Source: Oscarella lobularis
Lineage: Eukaryota; Porifera; Homoscleromorpha; Homosclerophorida; Oscarellidae
Length of the DNA: 64,000 nucleotides
Direction of reading: 5' to 3'
Assembly: GCF_947507565.1 (NCBI RefSeq)
Contig: NC_089188.1
Coordinates: forward strand, 2,046,001 to 2,110,000
Part shown: one piece after another, positions 22,752 to 34,100 of the stretch
Numbering within the stretch: position 1 is the first letter of the stretch
Layout of the letters: each line of letters opens with the position of its first letter
Made by a program: the position numbers and the translations under genes
The notes under the pieces: generated by a model
The model's input: only the letters and a program-made list of their open reading frames with translations
What the model was told of the DNA's origin: nothing
The model's database searches: none

Positions 22752-22960
22752 GACACGCGGCACAGGACCACGCCTATCTCTTACGTACGTTTGCGCGTCC
22801 TCTCTCTCTCTCTCTCATTGGTCGACTCGCAATGTACTACTCTCACGTGACTTCACAAGTTTGTTCGCCATCTTCGATCCGGTGGGAGACGAAGAACGTC
22901 GTGTGTCTCGCGTAGAGCGTCCCAACGTCAAAGCAAACTTGCGCGATAGAAAAGAAAAAA

Positions 22961-25900
22961 ATGCCGGCGAGAAAGCAAGGTAAAAAACAAGCGCGCACGT
23001 CTCGCGACGCGATCGCGACGTCGCACCTTTGCATCGCGACGAGGAAAATCGCTCCCTTTGTAGACGCGCATCGCGCGCTCGAACTTCTCGAAGACTACCA
23101 CGCGAAATTGACGGGAACCGACGATCGTCAACTGCGATCGGCGATCGAGAAAGTCATTCGCATATTTCGCAGTCGTCTCTTCCAAGCGCTCCTCGGTAAA
23201 AACGAGCACAACGCGTGGGGGGTCCCCTTTTTTCGACGTTCCGCTTGCGCAGACATCCAGGAATTCTACGAGGAAACCCTTCTCGATTCGGGCAAATCGA
23301 AGGAACAGAAGACGCACGAAACGATGGAAATGGCGGCCGCTTGGGAGAAACAGTCGCCAATGCCTCACAAGAAAAAGAAAGAAGTCGCCGTCTCGGCGAC
23401 CGCCGCCGCGACCGCCGCCGCCGTCGTCGTCGAAAAGGAGAACGACAAAGCGTCGTCTTCGCCCGTTGCTAGCGACCTGTTGCCGCCTCCGCCCGAAGCG
23501 ACGGTGACGTTCGAACGGCAAGCGTTCTTGGACGAATCTATGCCACCCGAAATTCCGCCGTCGACATCGGTGACGAAACGACGACGACAGAGAATTTTTT
23601 TCCCCGTTGGAATGCCGTGTGTTGTCTTTTTTTAGGGTGTTGAGGTGTCGCCTATCGTCGTGGATCAGCCAGTAAATTGACGATGGGCGGGGTTATGGGA
23701 GACCTGATTTTTTCTTCTTCTTTTTCTTAGGGTCCGGATAAATGGCAGTGGGAACAGGAAACGATTATCTTGGAAAAAGTCGCTGGGCGCTATCGTCTTA
23801 TATATATATATATTACCTTTTTTGTTTCTCTAGGGATCGTCTGGTCTGGGTTTTAGCATCGCAGGCGGATACGATCATCCGCATTCCCCTGACGACAATT
23901 TGGTGTACGTGACGAAGATCATTCCGACGGGCGGCGCTGCAAAGGACGGAAGATTGAGGTAATTTTACTCGCGTCCTCAGCTGATCTGATAAATCGGATC
24001 AGTCTTACTAAGACTTCGGCCATGGATCACGCGAATAATCATCAGATTTTTGATGTTTATGTATATTGTTTTCTCAAAGGCTGGACGACTGCATTTTGTC
24101 TGTGAATGGGAATGAGCTGAAGTATGTGACTCACGGAGAGGCAGTTGATGCCTTGAGACATGCGGGAAATCGAGTCATACTCGTATGTGTCTCCTCCTCC
24201 TGACCTCCCCCCCCTCTCTCTCTGACCGCATCCTCATAGTTGGTCAAACGGAAAGTGCTTCTAGTCGAGATGGCGACGAGTCCAAAGGGAGAAGGTAGAA
24301 TTCACGAAATTAAACTGGTGAAAGCCGGAAAAGGCAAGTCCCATATCATCATCATCATCATCATATACAGTTTAGAAGAAGAGTTTCTTAGGGCTTGGCT
24401 TCAGCATTGCCGGTGGCGTTGGAAACCAGCACATTCCTGGCGACAACGGCATATTCGTGACAAAGATTATTGATACGGGAGCCGCAGCCGCAGACGGTCG
24501 TCTCTCTGTCGGTGATAGAATACTGCGGGTACGATGATATCTATCAAGTGAGATTGTTAGATCTATTGGGAATTCTCAGGTAAACGAAGGGAGCGTGGAG
24601 AACGTCACGCACGAGGAAGCCGTTCAAGCTCTGAAGATGACCGATCAGACGGTTATTTTGCTCGTGGAAAAGGCTAAGAAGGATGAGAATGACGGCGCGT
24701 TTTCTCAGCCAGTCGTCACGTCAAGCCCCATGCCTGTAAGACTCAAGGAAGGAACGCTGTTTGATTTATATCACGTGTGTTTTGGTAGCATCAAGTAGTT
24801 GACGTGAGTGTAGCGTCGTACGAGGAAAGTGCTAGCCCCACTAAGGTGGACGCTGCTAGGGCGAGCAGGTGACATGGACTAATACATGTCTATTGTTTTT
24901 TTCTTATCTCTTCTTCTTTCCCAGGGATTTGCGCACCGTCGAATTGAAGAAAGGCTCCACGGGACTGGGTTTCAACATCATCGGAGGCGAAGATGGAGAA
25001 GGAATATTCATCTCGTTTATTTTGGCTGGCGGCGCTGCCGATCGAAGCGGAATGCTGCGTCGCGGCGATCAGATCATAGAGGTGAACGGAGCGGACATGA
25101 GATTGGCGACGCACGAGGACGCCGCCTTGGCGCTGAAAGGAGCCGGAAGCACTGTGACCATGGTCGTTCAATATAATCCAAACGGTAGGAGAAAGATAAC
25201 GGGGGAGGGGGAGGAGATTGGATTAATTTTTTTTAGAATATGCGGAGTATGAGAAGAAGTTGAGTGATTTGAGGGAAAGAGCTCAAGGGGCTGCAGCCAG
25301 TCCGAGCCCATTTAAACCGTCCAATAAGAAAGAGCTGTTTGTGCGGTAAGACTATTAAATAAATAATAATATTTAATATATTGACATCTGTATTTCAGTG
25401 CTCTCTTCGATTACGACAAGAATCGCGACTCCGGTTTGCCGAGTGCCGGTCTGAGCTTTCAACACGGCGACATTCTTCACGTGATTAACGCAAGCGACGA
25501 CGAATGGTGGCAGGCGAGGCTCATCGGACCCGACGGACGACAGGACGACGTCGCGGGAGTCATACCAAGCAAAAAGAGGTAAACGTAGACGCGGGCGCGC
25601 GTGTTCGAGAACGTTTTGAGAGAGGGAATTAGAGTCGAGAGAAGAGAACGGTCTAGACAGAAATCGGTGAAATTTTCTCGCGCTGGAACCGCGGACGATA
25701 AGGCGAGTTTGTTCGAGTACGAGGATTTTTTTTGGGTGAGAATGACTCCGCGTAGAGCCCCGGCGGAGGCCGCAGTCGAAAGCGAAGTTTCAATTTTGCG
25801 AAGAAGCTTCCTTTTTTCCGGAAGAAACACAAAGAAGCGAAAGAAGAAAGTGAGTCCATTTTACTTACACTCATTTGACCTATATATCTATGGCAACGAC

Positions 25901-26836
25901 AGAGCAAGAAGAAGCCGTTTTATCCTACGAAGAAGTCACTCAAGAGCAGAGTAGCGATTTTTTTCTCATTGATCTAAGATAGATGCAAAGTCTTTTTCTC
26001 TCTTCACACAGTCGCCTACGCTCGGCCTGTTATTGTTCTGGGCCCCATCAAAGATCGAATCAATGACGATCTGATTCAGGACTTTCCTGAAGAATATGGC
26101 AGTTGCGTTCCACGTAAGCAAAACAAGAATTTCGTCTGTTTAGTTTTTGGAGTGTTTCTCGCCCTAACGTCAGATACGACGCGATCGCCGCGCGAATACG
26201 AGGTGGATTCTCGTGACTACTTTTTCGTGTCCCGCGAGGACATGGAAAGGTCGATACAAAATCACGAGTTCATCGAAGCGGGCCAGTACAACGAGAATCT
26301 TTACGGGACGAGCGTTGTGGCAGTGCGAGACGTCGCTCTACAGGTGAGAGGGGAGTTTGAGTAGCGCGGCGGCGCGCCTCATCTGGAATCCCTAAGGGCA
26401 AACACTGCATTTTGGATGTGAGTGGCTACGCCATCAAGCGTCTTCAAGTCGCCAATCTTTACCCCATTGCTATTTTTATTCGTCTAAAGTCTGTAGCTGC
26501 TGTTAAGTAAGAAGGAGAGGGAGAGAGAGAGAGGGAAATGTTCTGTACTGTTCTCGTCTCTTGCACCAGGGATATGATCTCAGATAAACGCAGTAGTGAG
26601 GAGCACGTGCAGAAGGTCTTTGAACGAGCTGGCAAACTTGAACAAGAATTTGCCGAGTACTTTACCGGTACGTTTTGAGGTATCCTTGAAGTTTCCTGCT
26701 GTACGTCGACTGTTTATCTGTAGGGATCGTTACTGGGGATAGCTATGAAGAGATCTACAGAAATGCAAAGGAAGTAATAAGGCAAAGTTCCGGCCCACTC
26801 ATTTGGGTGCCTCGCAGGGATGCAGAGGCGGAGTAG
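22961..26836 (+). CDS. DLG1: Discs-large MAGUK scaffold (L27, 3 PDZ, SH3, GUK)
   Basis: 22 exons join in frame to 864 residues, first exon 22961-22979 (MPARKQ), last 26724-26836. The L27 domain (residues 7-60; [15 protein letters not shown], then [11 protein letters not shown]) matches the DLG1/SAP97 start almost exactly. PDZ1 (about 184-270) and PDZ2 (285-380) have GLGFSIAGG carboxylate-binding loops. PDZ3 (416-502) has [16 protein letters not shown]. The SH3 (539-598, [10 protein letters not shown]) is followed by a basic hook segment and the guanylate-kinase-like domain (from about 668: [15 protein letters not shown], then [10 protein letters not shown] and [12 protein letters not shown]). 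DLG proteins organise basolateral polarity and junctions beneath the membrane. The intron 24334-24391 uses a GC donor. Ala/Pro linkers between L27 and PDZ1 are lineage-specific. Confidence 0.96.
24334..24391 (+). other. GC-AG intron in the DLG gene
   Basis: The PDZ2 reading frame can only be kept by splicing AAAAG/GCAAGT to TTCTTAG/GG, giving the uninterrupted GLGFSIAGG loop. The donor fits the GC-AG consensus apart from the C. Confidence 0.8.
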
Positions 26837-27048
26837 GCTCATTTTCGATGTACGTACGTTTTCCGTGCTTTTTTTCCTGAATCAATGAGTCTGTGTGTTT
26901 TGCTGTACTAGAAGTGCGTACGGTATGCGCGTGATAGTTTGTCGTCGTCCGTAAATGTTCGAAATCGCGAAAACGACTAAATTCGCATCGCTTTGTGGAG
27001 GAATTTCAAAAAGCGTGCGGGGTTCGTCTAGGAGGGGCCCGTACGTCG

Positions 27049-30000
27049 ATGTCGGCCAGCAAAGATTCGAGAGAACGACTTACGTCGTGGGAAAACGGTC
27101 TCGCCGTTCTCGACGACGAGCAGAAAGAAAGTTGCCTGGCAATAATGGCCGCGACAGCGGCCCAGAAAGCTATTTCGGAGAACGTGAGCGTCGCTCGCTC
27201 TCCAATCGCGACGAATTATTCGTTCGAACTCTCAAACAGCTCCCATCTGAACTGATGTTGCCTCTATCGCGTCAGAACGCCACCGTCGATTCGGATCCGT
27301 CGTCGCTTCCCTTGCTATTGGGTCGCAAGGAAATTCGAACTATACACGAGGTAGGGAGTCGCTTGGAAGAGCTAGGCGTCCTCGATTGATATGCCTCGCA
27401 GTTTTATTCGTGGTACTCCGACATCGAAGATGGACTCACCGAAGAAGAGGACTCTCCACACGGGTATTCTCTAAAAATTTTAATTGAATTAAATAATTAA
27501 ACTGTTAGCCTGGCTGTTGATCAATTAAATGTCTACCGGCGCAAGTGCGACGAAATTCTGGCCGAGGTGACAAGCGCTGTGGAACAGCTAGACGAACTCG
27601 AGAATCGATATATGAGCGTTGCAACGAAAACAGAAGCTCTCCACGAAGCGTGCGATCATCTGCTTCAAGACCAAGTAGGCGGACGCGAACAAAGGGACGA
27701 ATTTGGAAGTTCTCCTTAGACGAAGCTTGTTCGAGTGGCCGAAAGCATACGAAGCAAGCTGGCCTATTTCGACGAAGTTGAAGAACTCAATCAGGTTTTC
27801 GTTATCTTCTCAGAGAGGTTTTTTTCTTGAGATAATCCATCTTCTAGAAATTTGCTTCGCCGTCCTTCAGCGTCGTAGATCCGTCCTTTGTCCCGAAATT
27901 GGCTCGGCTGGACGAATGCGTCGCCTTTTTGAAAAGTCACGTACGTTTGGTTAACTAAGGAAGCGGACGAGATTTCTTTAGCGTAATCCTCTTTCTCTTC
28001 TCAGTCTCACTTCAAGGAATCGGCCGAGTATCAGGCTCGCTTTCAACGATGCTTGGCGCGGGCACTCAGTCTCGTGCGATCTCACGTTGTCAATCTCTTT
28101 CGGGGAACGACGCAGCAAGTCATGCCACCAAAGGCAAGGCAAATGGAACGAAAAAATCGGCGGTTTATTCATTGGGGATCCATTTGTAGGGGGCTCCGCC
28201 TTATCACACCGACTCCTCCTTTTCTCTTTTTTACGGGAAATTCCGTTTTATTTCTTCTAAGATTAAGGTACGTGAGGATCGATAGTCTCCTTTAGGGTTT
28301 TGTCGCAAAGGAACCGTTTTTACTAGAATCTAATGGAGCAGATTGAGCAGAGGGCGAGCTCAAGCGAAGAGTAAAACATCCAATAGAACTAAACAATTGA
28401 TTACATAACGATTTTTTTAAACGACTCAGCTATGCTCAGGTTCTGCAAGATTGCCAACAGTGCTACGGACTCAATCGACTGCAGCTGCTCAAGCCGAGCA
28501 TCCAAATGACCGTCGAGCGAATGCTGAAGGAACACGAGAAGGACAAATGCGCACTGGTATAGAAAGAGAGTAAGTGGAAGTCTTGTTTAGTTCTGTGTGT
28601 TCGATTCCTAGTTACGGGCTGGCTGCGCGTTTATGGTTCGTCTCTGTCAGGACGAGCATCAGCTTTATTTTCACTTCTTTACTAAACCTAGCGAGGCACT
28701 CGAGTGAGTTCTTTGATGCGCAGTGAATGCACTTGGGATACGTAGTTTTGTTCTTCAGTAATTTATTGGAAAGTTTGTCGTCCTGTTTATATGATTCCGT
28801 GCGTCCTCTTATTATACACATCAATCATCTTGAAACGCTGGCGGAGCTGTGCAGCATTCTCAAGGCGAGGCACAATATTATCTTCGTCCTCCTCAATTGA
28901 CATTGATGTCTCTACAGGTGGAAATGCTCGAAGATCACATTCAACAGAAGCGTCAGTGAAAATTCACATAAATAAATAAATTGGTGTCTAGTTTTGATTG
29001 TTAGTCGAGCAGCTGTCCGTTTTTGGTACGGTAGTCTCGCAGATGCTTCAAGACGTACAGGAAAGACTCGTCTATCGGGCTCAGGTAAGTGAAACGAACG
29101 CGCAAAACTCAACAGACACAAATCATTTTTTGTGCACTAGATCTATATACAGAACGACATTGCTAACTACAAGGCGGCACCGGGTGACCTTGCCTACCCA
29201 GAAAAACTCGAAATTCGAGTAGTGTTGTTGATTTGATTACCAGTGTGTCCAATTCTACTTGTATGCGTAGAGTGAAAAGGGAGAATCCGATCTGTCGAGT
29301 CAATCAGCCCCGGTGAATCAGCATGCCATGTGGTATCCGACGGTCAGAAGAACTCTCGTATGCCTGTCTAAACTGTATAGGTGTATTAACGTAAATACTG
29401 AGACTAAGAAGCCTTTGATGTTTGTCACAAAAAAATCCTTTCCTTCTGTAGAAGCCTATATTTGAAGGCATCGCTCAAGAGGTCTTGGCTGAGTGTATTC
29501 GGTCGCTCAAGACGGCGTCGGTGAGCATTGTGGCGAGAAAGGCGAGTCAATGGATATTGCGTCTTTTATATGTCCCTTACGTTCTGTTAGGGTCACATGG
29601 ATGGGCAGCTATTTCTCATAAAGCATCTGCTCATATTGCGCGAACAAATTGCACCGTTTGACGTCGATTTTACCGTCAAAGAGGTTTCGCTTGACTTCAG
29701 CAAACTTCGAAGTGCGCCGTGGGGTGCATATTGTGCTTTTGACTAAAAATCCTCTCACCTAGCCGCCGCTCAGAGTCTAATCAGCCACAGAAATAATCTG
29801 TTTTTGCTCAACCAACAAAATGCATTTCTCGAGTTTCTTCTAGAAGTACGTACAGAATACTTTCACTTTTTATTTGACCCTTTCTGTCTAGGGACAGCCC
29901 CAATTGAAAGAAAATTATCTGGACTCAAGAAAGGTTTCAATTTCTATCTTGATACTGTCCGAGTAGTTTCATAGTTTGTTCGTGTAGAGTGTAGATACTT

Positions 30001-30620
30001 CCCTAAAGACCGTGTGTGAAGAATTCATTCAGACATCGTCTCACGCGCTAACGGAACCTATCCGAGTGTTTCAAGCAAAAGTAGGAGAGCGCAGGATCGT
30101 ATCTCTCATTCGTTTTACGTATCCTACGAAGGCGGAAGCGGTCATTTCGAAGCCTAGCGCCACTCCAGTAGCGTGGAAGCAGAGTTTTGGGAGCCCAGGT
30201 GAGGGGTACAACAATTGAGTTTTCTTTGAAGTGCGAATTAGGGTGAATTATAGACAAAGTTCACGGCATCGTCAATGCGAACTATAGGCTCCTAAAGGAT
30301 CGCCTGCCTATCGTTCTCAAGAGAATGTCGCTCTATTTGGCGAACAAGGACACGGAGTACATTCTCTTCAAGCCAATAAAGGTACGGCGTAAATCGAAAA
30401 AAAATAATTCGCGCTACTAGTGGCAACTTTGAAGGCAAATGCGCTGCAATCGTATCGTCAGTTATCCAAACTCGTCGCCAATAACTACACCGACGAGGAG
30501 CAGCAGATCATCGGCGTTCCAACGCCAGAGCAGGTAAGAACGCATCGCACGTCGAATGCAAATCGCGCTAACGAGCCGTGCGCGCGCGCGCAGGTCACAA
30601 TCATGCTATCGATGACTTAG
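27049..30620 (+). CDS. COG3: COG3, conserved oligomeric Golgi complex subunit
   Basis: 24 exons join in frame to 776 residues, against about 828 in human: first 27049-27183, then 27240-27350 and onward to 30594-30620. Similarity to animal COG3 spans the whole length: [63 protein letters not shown], the [13 protein letters not shown] helix, [66 protein letters not shown] and [22 protein letters not shown]3 belongs to lobe A of the COG tether, acting in intra-Golgi retrograde transport. Three junctions (after 28133, 28864 and 29541) are best explained by GC donors. The acceptor before 30435 is the unusual TTGAAG. Confidence 0.95.
28134..28189 (+). other. Candidate GC-AG intron in COG3
   Basis: CCAAAG/GCAAGG to TTTGTAG/GGGGCT keeps phase 0. 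A nearby GT (CAA/GTCATG) could replace it but fits the donor consensus poorly. Confidence 0.5.
28865..28917 (+). other. Candidate GC-AG intron in COG3
   Basis: CTCAAG/GCGAGG to CTACAG/GTGGAA restores the conserved ILK-VEMLEDH helix. No in-frame GT donor exists at this point. Confidence 0.7.
29542..29590 (+). other. Candidate GC-AG intron in COG3
   Basis: AGAAAG/GCGAGT to CTGTTAG/GGTCAC gives SIVARKGHMDGQ, the same spacing as human COG3. The upstream GT alternative at 29521 would delete seven residues. Confidence 0.6.
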
Positions 30621-31145
30621 TTCGAGCATCGAGACGTCTACAGATATACGCACGCCGCTTTCGTAGTATCGTATAAGGAAAAAAAATGATGGCATCCTGC
30701 TCACAGCAGGGCCGTACGGAACAACGGGCTCGCGGGATACAGTGACGGGTAGCTAACTTCGAGGCGACTGGCTGCTTGGTTGGCTACGCTCTTCGGTTTG
30801 GGTTCCTCGGTTGGGTTCCTTCTCCGGTTGGTCACTGCCCCCTTTCTCCTCTCTCCTCTCGCTCTAGACTGCAGGCAGGTTGGGTTGGCGGTGGGGTGAG
30901 GCTTACACGCAAGGCGTCTTCTAAGGCACTTTCACATTACTCTAACACAGATCGGCACACCTAAGGAAGCGATCGATGGCTGTGTAACGTGAAGGGCGAG
31001 CCCGTGTCCAATTACTATTGGGCAAGCGCATGCTTTTATAGATGACCTCACAATGGGGAGGCGTTTCTTGTGGGTACCGCGTTCGTAAAGTCGTCTAGTT
31101 GCGCCTTCCAAGCGCTTCGTATCGACTCGCTGTGAATTCTGACCG
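30621..31145. other. Intergenic region after COG3
   Basis: 525 bases without a supported gene. It should contain the COG3 3' UTR and the promoter of the coiled-coil gene. Scattered C/T-rich and G-rich tracts are present around 30790-30900. No tRNA, transposon or array is apparent. Confidence 0.5.
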
Positions 31146-34100
31146 ATGGGATCGCCTCGAAATCCGAAAAAACGCGGCGATTTGGAAGATCGCTTCAGCG
31201 AACACCACGCGACCGTGGGCGTGGCAATTAGTCCTGCTCCGCCCCTTCTGGGTCACCCTGCTCCATCACCTTCGCGCGTCATCCGCGTTCACGCAGCGAA
31301 AACCAAAGCAAAGAAGACAGAAGATCACATTAAAGACATCACGGGGCGAATGGCGCAGGCGAGAAACGAGAAAACGAAATCGAAATATCTCTAAATATTC
31401 TGCCTCAGCTTCTGAGCGATTTCGAAGGCTCAGATTCACATGGTCGGCCCGAGGTGAGTGAGTTTCTTCATGGGCTCCAACTGACGCTTTTGTTTTTCAT
31501 AAAAAAAGGACTACGTGTCTAGTATTGGATCTCAGACGTCCACTCTGGACAATGCTGAGGTATTGCACTTATTATTTATTAAATCAAATTTTTTGGATGA
31601 TTTCTTGTTTAGCTCAGATCCAATATTAGGCTTTTGATACACGACTACACCGGTATATGTAATGAAAGAGAAGAGGTACAATAATCGCCCTATTTCTACA
31701 GTGTATCCCCTTGAATATTTTGCCTAGATACTCAACTCTCTTCAAGACGTCAGTACCACCGCACTTCTTCGTGATAGCACATTTACTGTACTTTCTTTAG
31801 TGGTTTAACGTTTCTCGCATTGACGAAATGGTACTCGCAATTTCTATCTTAAGTATATTTCCTCGCGTTATTTTCTATAGCCTGCTGGAACCAGTAGCGA
31901 AGCGTTAAGGTGCGCATATCATACGTATTATATGGCATGACGCCTTGGTGTAGAGAGGCGTTGGAGAACGGAAAAAATGCCTCAGATAGGCTAAACGAAG
32001 TGAAGGAGCAAATTTCCAAAGTCGCTTCTCTAGGACAGTCTGTGCAAGAGCTGATGAGGTGCCCAAACGAGTAGCTGTTCTATTATGATCGAGCCACTTT
32101 TGTTTTGCAGTGAAAAAAAGCGACTAGAGGTCGAACTTCTTGCAGCAAAGACTGCAGCCGACACGTCTCAAACGAAGACCAATAAAGGCGAGATTGTTAC
32201 ATTTGCGTGAGTGTGAGTCGATATTTGGATGCAGAATTAAATGCGGCGATAGCAAGCAGCATAACAAAGAGCGATGCAAAGATGTGGAAAAACGCCGCGG
32301 CAGAAATCTGCCAATTGCTAACAGGAGTCAGAGAGGATGGAGATCGAGGCATGACAACGCCATACCGTACGAATTTTTAAAATGCCAAGTAAAATAGATT
32401 TGAACGAGATGATCGAGAAAATGCATGCCATGGTACGAACTATAGACGAAAAGTCCATGTTAATCGAAAGGTATAAAAACCTAGTCAAATTCCCTAATTA
32501 GGTATTGTTTCTTCAGACTTCATTTTGACAGCAGGAAGCAGCGAGACGAATACAAATCGTTACAAGGCGTAATTCCAAATATTCGATTCCAAGTCTGACA
32601 CTGTGTAAAAAAAGAATTCGATAGAAACTCTTCGCGTACGAAATCGCTCACAGCGAGTCGAAGAAAAAGGAGCAGCGTTTCGAGGAAGAGCTACGACGCC
32701 TACGAGGTGAGTTGTACGAAAAAAGCGACGCCCTGTTGTCGGCCGGTACGGTGGAACGCGAATTGCTGGAGAAACTCGACTCGAAACAAAAGCGAACGAC
32801 AGACTTGGTAGACAAAGAACTGCATGAGACACAACTTTACTTTCTTCGGTTGATACAGGAAAGAAGACTTCACGATGTCAAGTATCAAATGCAGCCGAGT
32901 AAAAGTCATGGACGTGGGATAGATAATCAAAAAGAGGTAGATAAATTGTGTATTGTACTGCATAAAGCATTTTGTATATGAAGCGAATTGAGTAGGAAAC
33001 AGCGGAAATATTGCCAGATAACAGCGAGTCTGTGGTGAAGAGCGAGTCTGTGGTGAAAAGCGAGTCTGTGGTAAAGAGCGAGCCCGTGGTAAAGAGCGAG
33101 CCCGTGGTAAAGAGCGAGTCTGATATTGACGGCGCGCGAGCTGAAAACATTATCGACGACGAAGATAAGAAGGAAGAGAAGATAAGCAAAATAGCGCCCC
33201 GGCCCGAGGAACCACGAGAAATTAAAGACCAGTCTACAAACGTATTTGCATGTGAAAGCAAGGCGAGATAGAGGTATTAATTCTGTTGTGGCAGAATTCT
33301 GACGTTGCTCGGACGAAAAGCGATGGTCAGCTTTTGACCGAGATTGCCAAGCTACAACTGCAGCTGGAGTGCGCCGAAAGAGTTTGTACCTATTTAGAAT
33401 GAATTGACTCTTTTGAATTCGTGTTTGCTATTATGCAGAAAATCGAGGCACTAGAGACGGAGAAAAGAACGCTGTTTCGCGAGAAAAGCTGTAACGAAGA
33501 AAACCCAACTGAAGATGATCCGATTGAGTCGAGGCAAGAAGAGCGAGGCTTGGTCGAGACGGCGGACGAACCTTTGGCTTCTGTCGGAGACCGTGACAGC
33601 GAACCCGAAGTATCATTATTACTCGACGACAAAAACACGATCGGTTCCTCTAAAATAAAACGGCATTGAAACTTGACCGAATGCTCTTCTCTTTCAGACG
33701 AAGAAGCGTTTGTGTCGTGGAATTCCAACCAGATCATCTCGACGGTGTGGCGTCCGAATTTTGCAGACGAGAGCGACTCGACGCGACAACGGCAAATAGT
33801 AGACCGGAATCAGTCGCCATTGGCCATCCTTTCGCCGCCACAAGAGCAGGAGGAGGAGGAGGAAGAGGAGGAACAGATCGCGGAGCAGCTGGAACCGAAT
33901 CCTTCAATACTTCTTCAAAACGTCGAACGACGTCAGTCGCGGTCCGCTGTAGCGTCTGTTCAGCAGAGCAAGGCTCCAGCCGAAGAGCACTCGGAGGAGC
34001 GATTCGATGACGATGCAGAGTTTCTCTTAGGTGTTCAGCCTAATGTCGTCGTTGCCGCCGCCGCCGCCGGAGATGACGTCCTCGACGACTCTGGTATCGA

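Noticed and set aside
22928-23521. Minus-strand frame of 197 codons
   Set aside because: It covers the L27 and linker exons of DLG on the other strand; composition (Arg, Phe, His) is typical of a shadow.
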